Assembly (NCBI GenBank): GCA_029820875.1 | Contig: JALGUK010000005.1 | Location: 1-24,142, forward strand | DNA: 24,142 nt | Origin: Candidatus Zipacnadia bacterium | GTDB taxonomy: Bacteria; Armatimonadota; UBA5377; JALGUK01 | Reading direction: 5' to 3' | Part shown: piece after piece, positions 7,822 through 16,141 of the stretch | Layout: each line of letters begins with the position of its first letter | Numbering within the stretch: the stretch's first letter is position 1 | The notes under the pieces: model-generated | The model's database searches: none | Seen by the model: only the letters and a program-made list of their open reading frames with translations | Told to the model about the DNA's origin: nothing | Program-made: the position numbers and the translations under genes

Positions 7822-10791
7822 TTATCCTTCCGAGGGCGCCCGGGGGCTGACAGCGCGCGTGTCCTTCACACTTTCAGACGTCTTTGACAGTTGACTGTTC
7901 AATAATGACTCGGACGAGGCCGTACTCGCCTGTTTCTGCCCGTCCAAGACCTCGATAGTCGCAATGATGACCAGTTCAGTCGTGCGCTTTGTGTGGCGAC
8001 GATGCTCAAACAGCTTCCCGAAAATCGGAATCTTGCGCAGGAAGGGTATTCCTTGCATCGTCTCCAAGTCCTCTTCCTGAAGCAGCCCGCCGATTACGAT
8101 GGAGTCACCGTCGTGCAGCCGCATGTATGTGCTCGCCTGGCGGGTGGAGACGTCGGGGTACCCCTGCGGCGTGAACCCGAGAATACTGCTGACCTCCGGG
8201 GCTATATACAGAGTCACCGAATTGTCGGATGCCACCGTCGCGTTGAAATTGAGCTTCACACCGACCTCTTCGAACGCCACGCTGCGAGTCACCGTGCCGG
8301 CCGCTGGGATTGAGATTTCGTACGGGATTCGCTCACCGACGAGAAGCGTGGCATCCTTGCCGTGCAATGCAATCAAAGTCGGCCTGGCCAGAATCTTGTT
8401 GTTCTGATCGCGCTGGACCAGATCAAGGATGGCTGAGAAGTCGAATGCGCCGCGACTGTATTTCCCGAAGCTCATGCCGTTGGCCGCAACGCTCTCGTTC
8501 AGCACTACCCCGGGTAAGGTCCACTGCAGACCCTTGGTGCTGTCCTTGCTGCGCACCATGTCTACAACGAGCGTGCGTATGCGGACCTGCTTGGGCGGGA
8601 CATCCATCTTCTTGATGGCGGCTTCAACCTCGTCGACAACATCTTTCGGTCCGCTTACAATCAGCCAGGCGCCTTCAGGTGCCTCGCCGCCCTTTGCTCC
8701 GGTCTTGGTCGGGATGCCCACCGCTGCGGGTGCAGTGGTAGCTGGCAAGTAAGGCAACGCAGGCGCGGCTGCTGGAGCTGCCGCCCCTCCCTCGCCTGCA
8801 GGTGCTGTGCCGCCTGCCCCTTGAGCACCGGCTCCAGGCGTCATCGGGAGAGCCACCTTCTCGCCGGGAATGGTCACCTGGACGCCCTGGCTGGTATATT
8901 GGGTCATAATCCGCAGCTTCACCACTTCGGGCTTGGCATAATCAACATAGACAACCCGTGCGATTCTCGGCTGAGTGCTGACGACCGGCCGCGGAGTCAC
9001 TTCCGCGGGGTTCTTATCCACCATCGCCAGATAGTCGGCCGCCCGCTTTATGTCATCTTCGAACCCCTTAAGCGTGATTACCTTCCCCGCCACATATGTC
9101 ATTGCGGGGCCTACCTGCTGCACGTTCTCAGCTGTGATGACCTGCACATCCGGCACTTGATTCGCGAGGAGCGCCTTCGCCTCGCTCGGCAGCAGGAAAT
9201 TCAACTCGTAAAGCTGGTCGGCCTGGTTCTCAGGCACATCCAGGCTCGCAAGGCGCCGGTCTATCCACTCCCGGACGGGGCCTTCGGGCGCGTTGGTGAA
9301 CAGCACAGTCTTCTTACTGGTCTTGCGGACACCGAGATTGGGATAGGCAGTCGCATTCGCGAACTCTTCCAGAACCTTTTCGGGGCTGACGTACTTCAAT
9401 GGGGGCGGAATGTACTCCGCCTCAACCTTTTCCTTTTGGACAGCAAGCTCCGGGAATTGAGCAAGTTTTTCCGGGGGCGCGATAATATATGTGCGGTTGT
9501 TCCGCAGAGCGTATGCATAGCCGTAAAGGCGAGTTATCAGGTCCAGAGCATCCTCGAGCGTCACCTGTGAAAGATGAACGGTGACCTCGCCTGTAACATC
9601 CGGACTGGCAACGATGTTCTTATCGCTATAGGCTGCCAGGGCCGATAGCACATCAACGATGTCCGCCTTGTAGAAGTCAATGTCTATCAGCTCTTCGCCT
9701 TTGGCCGCCGACGGAGCCTTCCGAGGCCTCTGGGCAACCTTTGGCCCGGTGGTTCCTGTGAGGACCGTCCCGCCTTCCGAGGGAGCGGCCGAGGCGAGCC
9801 TTGTCGGCCGTTCGCGCACTTCGGCAACAATTCGATTCTTACCGGGGAGCGTGAACGCGCTGCAAGATGCAGGCCGAGTGAGAACAAGTGTCACTTCCAC
9901 CGAACCATTGGCCTGGTTCTGGGTAGCCGTAACACTCTCGACCAGCTTGCCATCACCGTTTACTGTGTTTGGACAGTCCGGTGCAAGGGACGCCCCGTGC
10001 AGAACGACCACATACCGAAACGGATTGATCATCCTGCGGGTATTGTAGTCCTGCAATTCCCCGGTGAAGTCTACATCCAGTCGGAAATGCTTCGCACCGG
10101 TCTCAACGGCCACGCCAGTCACGGATGCTGTAGTCTCCGGCGCGCTGGGCCGTCCGACCGACGCCGACTGCGCCTTAGCCACCTTTGCCCGGGCGGGGGC
10201 TTCGGTTGACAGGTCTGTCGAGGGCTTAGGAGCTGCCTCCGGTTCCTGGACAACCAAAGATGGCGGCACATCGGCGCTTGCAACCGGCTTTGCGGGTGCC
10301 GGCTTGCTTTCAGCGGGCCGTCCAAGGGCACCGATTTCAATCGCCAAGACGGTGCCATCTTTACTTGGATTGACGCTCCAGGGCATATCCTTGCTAAGGA
10401 GCGTTACCACGCGCGTAACCGGTGGGCGGGTCTTAAACAGACCTGCCTTCACATACTTGATCAAGCGCGTATTCGGGTTTCGGATGGTCTTGGTGCGCCC
10501 ATCACGGAACACGGCATTCGGGATGTCCACGATGAGACGGACCGGGGCTTTGTACGTTGTTGTCTTGTACTTGACCGGCTTCGTGGACTCGATGACGACA
10601 GTTGCACCGCTTCCCGTCTCGGCCACGGTAATGTTTGTGAGATTCGCCGGGCCATTGGAGCTGGCGACCGCGGGGCTGCTAAATCCTCCCACAGCCAGGG
10701 CCATTACCGTGAGGAAGACGACGAGTGATAACACTGGCATCATCGCCGGCGCACGGTGCCCCCGGTCTTGGTAGCTCGATTGGAGTTTCAT
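7822..10791 (-). CDS. pilQ: Type IV pilus secretin PilQ (two AMIN domains)
   Basis: Forms the outer-membrane channel through which the pilus exits. The 989 residues comprise a long-n-region signal peptide (hydrophobic MMPVLSLVVFLTVMALAVGGF, likely cut near AVAS at about 44) and two AMIN peptidoglycan-binding domains (about 50-154 and 222-326). They are followed by an STN/N0-like domain (368-440), NolW/N1-type domains (about 463-733) and the secretin core (736-950) with ILARPTLIALHGKDATLLVGERIPY and HDGDSIVIGGLL. A Gly/Ala/Pro-rich insert (about 651-696) interrupts the last N-domain. The frame is open to 10887, but AGGAGGG at 10800-10806, 8 nt before the ATG at 10791, and the signal peptide fix the start there. 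An ATG at 10851 with GGAG upstream is a weaker alternative. Confidence 0.93.
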   Translation of the reverse strand: MKLQSSYQDRGHRAPAMMPVLSLVVFLTVMALAVGGFSSPAVASSNGPANLTNITVAETGSGATVVIESTKPVKYKTTTYKAPVRLIVDIPNAVFRDGRTKTIRNPNTRLIKYVKAGLFKTRPPVTRVVTLLSKDMPWSVNPSKDGTVLAIEIGALGRPAESKPAPAKPVASADVPPSLVVQEPEAAPKPSTDLSTEAPARAKVAKAQSASVGRPSAPETTASVTGVAVETGAKHFRLDVDFTGELQDYNTRRMINPFRYVVVLHGASLAPDCPNTVNGDGKLVESVTATQNQANGSVEVTLVLTRPASCSAFTLPGKNRIVAEVRERPTRLASAAPSEGGTVLTGTTGPKVAQRPRKAPSAAKGEELIDIDFYKADIVDVLSALAAYSDKNIVASPDVTGEVTVHLSQVTLEDALDLITRLYGYAYALRNNRTYIIAPPEKLAQFPELAVQKEKVEAEYIPPPLKYVSPEKVLEEFANATAYPNLGVRKTSKKTVLFTNAPEGPVREWIDRRLASLDVPENQADQLYELNFLLPSEAKALLANQVPDVQVITAENVQQVGPAMTYVAGKVITLKGFEDDIKRAADYLAMVDKNPAEVTPRPVVSTQPRIARVVYVDYAKPEVVKLRIMTQYTSQGVQVTIPGEKVALPMTPGAGAQGAGGTAPAGEGGAAAPAAAPALPYLPATTAPAAVGIPTKTGAKGGEAPEGAWLIVSGPKDVVDEVEAAIKKMDVPPKQVRIRTLVVDMVRSKDSTKGLQWTLPGVVLNESVAANGMSFGKYSRGAFDFSAILDLVQRDQNNKILARPTLIALHGKDATLLVGERIPYEISIPAAGTVTRSVAFEEVGVKLNFNATVASDNSVTLYIAPEVSSILGFTPQGYPDVSTRQASTYMRLHDGDSIVIGGLLQEEDLETMQGIPFLRKIPIFGKLFEHRRHTKRTTELVIIATIEVLDGQKQASTASSESLLNSQLSKTSESVKDTRAVSPRAPSEG

Positions 10792-10879
10792 CGCGGAATC
10801 CCTCCTCTGGAGTGGGCCCTGCTGCATCATTTGTCTCGTCTGGTTCTGCATGGTAGCACTCCGCCTCCAACGAACGGGT

Positions 10880-10900
10880 TTCGCCAAAACTGCCGGCGAA
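10880..10900. repeat. Small hairpin in the pilP-pilQ gap
   Basis: Perfect 6-bp inverted repeat TTCGCC / GGCGAA with a 9-nt loop, just past the pilP-like stop. No U-run follows. It lies between two co-directional pilus genes and may affect mRNA stability; nothing more can be said. Confidence 0.3.
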
Positions 10901-10919
10901 GTGCGACCCGATGAGCGGT

Positions 10920-11813
10920 CTAACGGCTTCGATTAATATGTTGTGATTCTTTCTGCTCTACCGGAACGACCTCATGCGTAAAATCATTGCTAAGAACAAC
11001 CTGGCCAGTCTTTATTCGCCGGACCTTCGTTCGGCTTGAGCCTACTCGCTCCCCTTCACGCACATTGTACGGGCGAGCGGTGCCGTCCGCTCCATAACGG
11101 AAGGTCGCGATGGCTTTCCGCGCGCCTCGGACCGTTCCCACAAGTTGCAGGTCCTTCCCCGGCGGTGTTGCCCGCTCGGGAAGGCTCCTGGGATACCACA
11201 GCCCCGGAGAGGACGCTGCAGCGAAACTTTGCGGACCGTAACCACCCGGCGACGTGGCCATAGCCGGTTGCCCTGCCCCCGGCGTCGTAACTGACGGCTG
11301 CGGCGGCGTGAGAATCGGTGGTACCTGCTGCGGTTGCGTCGCGGCCTGACCCGCTGGCGCCTGTTGTGTCTGCTGCGATTTCGGTGCAGGCGGAGGTGCA
11401 CCAATTCGGGCGAATGGATCGCGCTTGGGCAGCGGTATGGATACCACGCTCAGAGTTTCCTTCTTTGGCGCAGCAGCAACGATTGTCTTCTTCTCAGTTG
11501 CTTTTTTCTCCTCGCCTCCCGCCTTGGTGACGCGTACGGGCGGCTTCTCGGAGGCTTTTTTTCCCTTGGTGGCCGGTGCCTTGGACGGCTTCTCGGACGG
11601 CGCAACCTTTGCTTTCGTCACCTTAGCCTTTTCGCCCTTCGCAGCAGGTGTTTCCGCCTTTTTCGCCTGCTCTGCTGGCTTTGCCTGCGTGGTAGAGGCG
11701 GTTGCCTGCGGCTTGGCAGGGGGCTTCTTGGGTGCCGTCAGGAAGTAGGCTGCCGGCCCAAGGACAATCACCGCTACAATCGCGATGATAATCGTTCGCT
11801 TGCTATCTTGCAT
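10920..11813 (-). CDS. pilP: PilP-like type IV pilus alignment protein
   Basis: A 297-residue probable periplasmic link between PilNO and PilQ. It has an N-terminal membrane anchor (TIIIAIVAVIVLGPAAYFL), then about 80 residues rich in Lys, Ala and Pro, an RDPFARIG motif typical of PilP, and a Pro/Gln-rich stretch. The C-terminal beta domain reads LVGTVRGARKAIATF ... PYNVREGERVG ... VRRIKTGQVVL. Standard PilP is a lipoprotein, but no lipobox cysteine is present here, so a transmembrane anchor replaces it. The start is the ATG at 11813 with GGAGG 8 nt upstream; three extra codons before it overlap that site. The assignment rests on the RDPF/LVG pattern and the position between pilO and pilQ. 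Confidence 0.8.
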   Translation of the reverse strand: MQDSKRTIIIAIVAVIVLGPAAYFLTAPKKPPAKPQATASTTQAKPAEQAKKAETPAAKGEKAKVTKAKVAPSEKPSKAPATKGKKASEKPPVRVTKAGGEEKKATEKKTIVAAAPKKETLSVVSIPLPKRDPFARIGAPPPAPKSQQTQQAPAGQAATQPQQVPPILTPPQPSVTTPGAGQPAMATSPGGYGPQSFAAASSPGLWYPRSLPERATPPGKDLQLVGTVRGARKAIATFRYGADGTARPYNVREGERVGSSRTKVRRIKTGQVVLSNDFTHEVVPVEQKESQHINRSR

Positions 11814-11882
11814 CAACACCACCTCCGAGGCCGCATTATAAGTCGGGCGGCGCGGCCGTTCGGATCCGTGTGCTCAAATGGC

Positions 11883-12515
11883 CTAACGCGACGCCACCGC
11901 CACAAACTTGCCAGGGAACCCCCCGCCCTCCATGATGAACGCTGTCAAATCCAGCACTGTGTCGAGCTTTGGAGATGTCCCGGCAGGTACCTGGACAGTC
12001 GTGACTGCCTTGAAATCAATGTCATTGACGGTAACCATTTGCGGCATCTGGCCAAGCTGTTTAATCGTGTTGAATACGGCCGAAAACGGCCCTGACAAGC
12101 GGAATGTAATATCATACTCGCCGTACTTGCCCAGAGGTGCGTTGCCTTCGCCCGACCCGAGCTTCTTGCCCTTACGATATTCCCGAGGGCGCAGTTCCTT
12201 GAACTCAGCCCCGGTGAGACTTGCAACGCTTTCGATTCGTTTTGTGAACGCAGGTATGTACTCCCGCTCAGTCTGCTTTATATGGATTCCGGCCAACTGC
12301 GCGTTAAGCTTTCGGAGTTGCTCCTCCAGTTGAGCAATCGGTTTGGACTCCACTTCTTTCTTGAGTTCCTTGCGCTGCTTGTCCAGCCTGCTGTATTCGG
12401 AGTCGGCCTTGAGCAGCCGAGCATTCAGGTACACCAGGCTTACAACCACAATAACAAGGCACACCGCTGCGGAGACTCCAAAGAGCAGAGCTGGTTTCGC
12501 CTTGGCGGCGCTCAT
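11883..12515 (-). CDS. pilO: Type IV pilus alignment protein PilO
   Basis: A 210-residue bitopic inner-membrane protein that pairs with PilN in the alignment subcomplex. It has one N-terminal TM segment (LLFGVSAAVCLVIVVVSLVYL), then a coiled coil of about 50 residues, then a ferredoxin-like PilO domain (YGEYDITFRLSGPFSAVFNTIKQL, then a VNDIDF strand). Its ATG overlaps the pilN stop in an ATGA, showing translational coupling and supporting the identification. Sequence similarity alone is weak, as usual in this family. Confidence 0.88.
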   Translation of the reverse strand: MSAAKAKPALLFGVSAAVCLVIVVVSLVYLNARLLKADSEYSRLDKQRKELKKEVESKPIAQLEEQLRKLNAQLAGIHIKQTEREYIPAFTKRIESVASLTGAEFKELRPREYRKGKKLGSGEGNAPLGKYGEYDITFRLSGPFSAVFNTIKQLGQMPQMVTVNDIDFKAVTTVQVPAGTSPKLDTVLDLTAFIMEGGGFPGKFVAVASR

Positions 12516-13126
12516 TTGCTCTCAACTCCTATCAGCTTACCCAGGGTGGCCACCAGCTCAAACTGGTATATCTGCCTGTTCTGCATCTTCTGCGACATAA
12601 TGGAGTTGATGTAGGCGTTCTGGACGCTGTCAGTCCGCTGCAAACGCTTGACGAACTCAGCGACGCTGTCCGGGCTGACGGCCTGGCCGCGCAGCGTGAG
12701 ATTATGCTGCTTCTCGACCCTTCTCGACCCGCCGCTTGCCGACTTCACCCTCGGGCCGCCGCCGGTGCCTGAGCTTAATGTGGTCAGCCATACGCCCGGA
12801 GGAGTGGCATTGCCGACATCTCGCAACACCTCTAACCACTCCCGTTCGCTCTTACGGGCGTTTTCCAGAAGCTTCACTATGGGCCTTTTTAGCTGAATCT
12901 CAGCTTCCTTGGCGTCAATCAGCTTCTTGGCTTCTTGGAGCTTCGCAATCTCCTTGTGTGCGCTCTTGATTTGCGCACCTTTCACCGCAAGCCGGGCACC
13001 GTAGCTCAACCACACGACAATAAGTGAAACAAGCAGCAACGCGGTGACCATCAGGAATGTAAGCGCGATTTTCTGCTCGCGTTGTTGAGCCGCCCGCCGT
13101 TCGGCAATTAGATTGATATCAATCAT
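12512..13126 (-). CDS. pilN: Type IV pilus alignment protein PilN
   Basis: A 204-residue bitopic inner-membrane protein. Its cytoplasmic N-terminus (MIDINLIAERRA) matches the INLLPxR-type segment that docks into PilM. A TM segment follows (IALTFLMVTALLLVSLIVVWL), then a coiled coil and a PilN ferredoxin-like domain (WLEVLRDVGNATPPGVWLTTLS ... LTLRGQAVSPDSVAEFVKRLQ). The start is the ATG at 13126, about 10 nt after GAGG; a GTG three codons earlier sits too close to that site. It lies 48 nt after pilM and overlaps pilO by 4 nt. Confidence 0.93.
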   Translation of the reverse strand: MIDINLIAERRAAQQREQKIALTFLMVTALLLVSLIVVWLSYGARLAVKGAQIKSAHKEIAKLQEAKKLIDAKEAEIQLKRPIVKLLENARKSEREWLEVLRDVGNATPPGVWLTTLSSGTGGGPRVKSASGGSRRVEKQHNLTLRGQAVSPDSVAEFVKRLQRTDSVQNAYINSIMSQKMQNRQIYQFELVATLGKLIGVESK

Positions 13127-13174
13127 TACGTCCACACCTCGCTCGTGGTGCGGCGTTCGGCTTATCCTATTGCA

Positions 13175-14371
13175 TTAGGTAACTGCAGCCGTTGCTTCGG
13201 TTTCCGCTGCCGGCGGCGGCACTATATACTGGGGCCGGCCAGAGAAAGGATACTTCCCCTTCTGCATCACGTTTGTGAGTGCCAGCCCCATCGCTACAGG
13301 CATAATAGGAGCCAGTTGGCCCAATGTAGCTGCATCAAATTGGCTCGTCTGGATGGCTAAGTCGCGGAAAACGTCACCCTTCTCTACGCGTGCCCCCAGT
13401 TGCGCTTCCAGATATTTGTCTAAATTCTTGAGATTGGCAGTGCCACCGGTCAACACTATTTTATGAACCACGGGTTGCGACGGATCAAGCTGGAACTGCG
13501 CTGCCAAGAAGTTGAAAGACCGCCTGACATCGCGAACGATTTCTTCAAGCGTGGGAGCAATAATCTGACTGAGTTGCCGTGCATTCGGGGCCAGTGACGC
13601 AGCTTCTTCACGTGTGGCAGCGATGCCGTGCTCGATCTTAAACGCCTCTGCCTGGGCCTCGTCACTCTTGAGGGCTGTGGCGATGGCTTTCGTCAGGTTG
13701 TTGCCGGCAATCGCAACCGTGCGCGGAAGCACGAATGCCCCGTTGCGCACCATCGTCATTTCAGTGAAACTGGCTCCCACACGGATAAGGGCAATGGTTT
13801 GCTGGAATGTCGCCGCATCACGGTGGCCATATATCTGCGACCGCAGGCTGGCGAATTGCTCGGTATCAACGATAGCCGGCGTAAGGCCAGCCGCCAGGAT
13901 CGTGTCAACATAGCTGTTGACGATCTCGCGCCGAACCGCAACCAACAGCACGTCCATCTGAGGACCCTTATCTTCGGGATTCAGAACCTGAAATTCGATT
14001 ACACAGTCGGCAATATCGAAGGGGACATGGGCGCGAGCTTCAAATGTGACCGCACGCCGGAGTTCCTTCTTGGGGGTTCGGGGCATCTTGATAGGCTGGA
14101 CAAACAGCGAGGGGTCAGTGACGGCAGTGGCAACTTCGGTGCCCTGGAAGTCGTTTTCCTCAACCAGCTTGCGTACGGCTGCCGCTACTGCTTCTTGTTC
14201 AACAATAACGCCATTTTGAACCGCGCCAGGAGGTGTGGGTATAACACCTACGGCCCTCAGCTCTATTCCGCGCTTGGCATCAACCTGGGCGCCCTTAATC
14301 GAATGGCTCCCGATGTCGAGACCAATCAGCGGTCCTCCACCAAAAAGCTGCGACAAAGGACCTCCTGCCAC
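13175..14371 (-). CDS. pilM: Type IV pilus assembly protein PilM
   Basis: An actin-like cytoplasmic ATP-binding protein that recruits the PilN N-terminus. The 398 residues include phosphate-1 motif IGLDIGSHSIKGAQV (about 16-30), KKELRRAVTFEARAHVPFD (typical PilM subdomain 1C), TIALIRVGASFTEMTMVRNG and the adenosine motif VLTGGTANLKNLDKYL. The start is GTG at 14371 after GGGGGGATTGAT. The C-terminal 25 residues are Pro/Ala-rich. It is the first pil gene, 269 nt downstream of the pseudo-GTPase gene, and has its own candidate promoter. Confidence 0.95.
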   Translation of the reverse strand: MAGGPLSQLFGGGPLIGLDIGSHSIKGAQVDAKRGIELRAVGVIPTPPGAVQNGVIVEQEAVAAAVRKLVEENDFQGTEVATAVTDPSLFVQPIKMPRTPKKELRRAVTFEARAHVPFDIADCVIEFQVLNPEDKGPQMDVLLVAVRREIVNSYVDTILAAGLTPAIVDTEQFASLRSQIYGHRDAATFQQTIALIRVGASFTEMTMVRNGAFVLPRTVAIAGNNLTKAIATALKSDEAQAEAFKIEHGIAATREEAASLAPNARQLSQIIAPTLEEIVRDVRRSFNFLAAQFQLDPSQPVVHKIVLTGGTANLKNLDKYLEAQLGARVEKGDVFRDLAIQTSQFDAATLGQLAPIMPVAMGLALTNVMQKGKYPFSGRPQYIVPPPAAETEATAAVT

Positions 14372-14462
14372 ATCAATCCCCCCAGTGCTGCGACGTTGTG
14401 CTACGGTTGTGCGCTCGTGAAGGCTGTCACCACGGAACGCAGAGGGGCTTGCATCTCCAAAC

Positions 14463-14491
14463 TTATTACATTAGTTTCCGCTTTTTGTCAA
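14463..14491 (-). promoter_or_regulatory. Candidate promoter of pilMNOPQBTC
   Basis: On the minus strand a perfect -35 TTGACA (14491-14486) is followed after 17 nt by TAATAA (14468-14463), or after 15 nt by TGTAAT (14470-14465). The leader to the pilM GTG would be about 85 nt. A 12-bp imperfect palindrome AGTACATGTGCT (14491-14502) abuts the -35 box on its upstream side and could be an activator or repressor site. This is the most convincing sigma-70 promoter in the window. The rest of the 269-nt gap shows no ORF or terminator. Confidence 0.55.
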
Positions 14492-14640
14492 GTACATGTG
14501 CTACATCAACTATACACTTTGGGCCGGTGACCCTACTCCGCGTCACACCCGCTAACCTTCACCGGTGCCAAGTTGGGCCGGAGTATAGCACACTCACGAG
14601 AGGAAGTCAAGACGACTGAACTTTTCTTCTCGGCCCGACC

Positions 14641-15198
14641 CTATTCCCCTGCGTTCACCGGCTTACCGGCAGGACGTTTAAGTGAGGCCGCGATACACCG
14701 AAACAATTCGCAAAGCAACGCCTTAACGCTTTCTCGATCGGTGCAATCGCAAGCCCGCGTCACGACACCCGGGCCCACATCAAGACCTTTCCGCACCTGC
14801 TCGATGATGGCCTCGTCGTCACTCTCCGCGCCGTTGACACCGACCACGAAAGGAATCGAATTGCGCGAAAGGACGCTCAGCATATGACGTGTATCGTCCA
14901 GTTCCGTAACGTGATCGGCGCTGGCCAACATAACGAATCCTACTGCATCCTGACCGAGAATCTGCCACATGAAGTCGGATTCTCGATCGGAGGGCAACAC
15001 GTAAAGCTGCAAAACAGTGGATGAGTCAATAACAATCTGTCCGAACTCGAGAGCGTGATGTGCACGCGTGCGCTTGGCGCGGTCAAAACGACTCGCCCCC
15101 ATAGATGACGGGGCAGTAGTAACATCGCTGATGCTTTCCACCAGCTCTCTCTTCCCCGAGCCTTCCGCACCCGCGATAAGAATCTTGACGGCTGCCAC
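14641..15198 (-). CDS. Degenerate MglA/CvnD-type small GTPase
   Basis: A 185-residue Ras-superfamily G-domain by pattern: VKILIAGAEGSGKREL (P-loop), HHALEFGQIVIDSSTVLQLYVLP, FMWQILGQDAVGFVMLASAD, IPFVVGVNG and a C-terminal VTRACDCTDRESVKALLCEL. It resembles the CvnD-like GTPases encoded beside roadblock proteins. Key residues are altered. The P-loop reads GAEGSGKR, with Arg in place of the Mg-binding Ser/Thr. The switch-II PGQ/DxxG is replaced by LPSDRE, and G4 is VNGAESD rather than NKxD. The GTG at 15198 has GGAG 6 nt upstream and is preferred to the GTG at 15210, which has no clear site. It lies 105 nt after the DUF4388 gene. Probably a nucleotide-insensitive or slow scaffold; this is inference. 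Confidence 0.75.
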   Translation of the reverse strand: MAAVKILIAGAEGSGKRELVESISDVTTAPSSMGASRFDRAKRTRAHHALEFGQIVIDSSTVLQLYVLPSDRESDFMWQILGQDAVGFVMLASADHVTELDDTRHMLSVLSRNSIPFVVGVNGAESDDEAIIEQVRKGLDVGPGVVTRACDCTDRESVKALLCELFRCIAASLKRPAGKPVNAGE

Positions 15199-15303
15199 GA
15201 GCTTCTCCACCCGGCTTTCATTTCTCGTCCCGCCAGCCTTCCGCCCGGATTCGACACCCCTCTGAACGAGTCTGAGCAGCTCTTGTAGCTGGTAGGCTCA
15301 AGT

Positions 15304-15954
15304 TCACAGGCTCTGGAGCCGTGCTACAATCCTGTCCAACAGTTCGGGCGTGAGGTCGGCAAATCTGATGCTCTCCGTTGAGATATCGCGCTTGGGCTCA
15401 GTCTCAGACGCCACCCTGGCACCCGCCTTCACGAGACCCGCATTCATCAACTGATAAACTGCATCGCAGACCGGAAACTTTGCAAGGCCGCTTTCGCGTA
15501 TGACATCACCAAACGTCCGCTGTCCGTCAATCAGGGAGCGCACCTTTTCGATCTCAGGTGTAACCTCTTCCAATTCTCCCGTCGCTTGCTCTTCCGGCAC
15601 GGGTACCAGGCACACGTTTTCGGGCGGTAGGGCATCCTTCATCCGCTCCCAGTGGTCCATGCGTCGGGCGCCTTCGAGCATGAGGTTCTCGGCGCTCTCA
15701 CGGACCGTTACGGGACAATCCACCTCGGTCGCGTCGAAGGAAAACTTACCCGAGGTCCGTGTGAACAACTCGTAGATCACCTCTTCCCCCTCTACCTGGC
15801 CCGAGACCGCGTGACAGATGTTTCCGTCCCGGAAGTAGACGGAGATTACTTCGCCTTTCTCCGTGACCGTCAGAATACCGGTCTTGCGGCCCATCGCAAT
15901 CAATTGGACGACATCAGTAGGCCCGATTTCGCGCAGAGACCCGGATAAGGCCAT
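15304..15954 (-). CDS. DUF4388 (PATAN) domain protein
   Basis: 216 residues. Residues 1-100 form a DUF4388/PATAN domain: MALSGSLREIGPTDVVQLIAMGRKTGILTV, VYFRDGNICHAVSG, GEEVIYELFTRTSGKFSFD. About 105-185 looks like a winged-helix-type module (IEKVRSLIDGQRTFGDVIRESGL ... VYQLMNAGLV), and a short C-terminal helix follows. The protein is cytoplasmic and has no receiver domain. From cyanobacterial work known to me, PATAN response regulators contact the pilus motor (PilB1/PilC). The location between mglB and the pilus genes makes a motor adaptor role plausible but unproven. The start is the ATG at 15954 with a weak GGGGA about 12 nt upstream. Confidence 0.85.
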   Translation of the reverse strand: MALSGSLREIGPTDVVQLIAMGRKTGILTVTEKGEVISVYFRDGNICHAVSGQVEGEEVIYELFTRTSGKFSFDATEVDCPVTVRESAENLMLEGARRMDHWERMKDALPPENVCLVPVPEEQATGELEEVTPEIEKVRSLIDGQRTFGDVIRESGLAKFPVCDAVYQLMNAGLVKAGARVASETEPKRDISTESIRFADLTPELLDRIVARLQSL

Positions 15955-16038
15955 GCTGAAAAGTTTCCCCTTCGTGATTGGTTCTCATGTGTGCCGCTTC
16001 GCCTCCCGACAACGCGCCTGCGCCGCAACTGACCGGCA

Positions 16039-16047
16039 ATTGTAGCA
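16039..16047 (-). promoter_or_regulatory. Candidate extended -10 promoter before the DUF4388 gene
   Basis: Minus strand TGCTACAAT, an extended -10 (TGnTACAAT), about 85 nt upstream of the DUF4388 start within the 187-nt mglB-DUF4388 gap. No good -35 was found, which is acceptable for an extended -10. The rest of the gap shows nothing else recognisable. Confidence 0.35.
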
Positions 16048-16141
16048 AGCGGCGTATAACTTTTGCGGTCACCCGACTCATGCGCTTTTTATCGGGCAAA
16101 TTTGGCGGGCATGCCTACTCTTCAATGGGCGATGAGGCAGG

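Noticed and set aside
14940..15257. Alternative minus-strand frame with an ATG upstream of the pseudo-GTPase
   Set aside because: Arg/Ser-rich shadow frame; the adjacent frame carries the P-loop and G-domain pattern.
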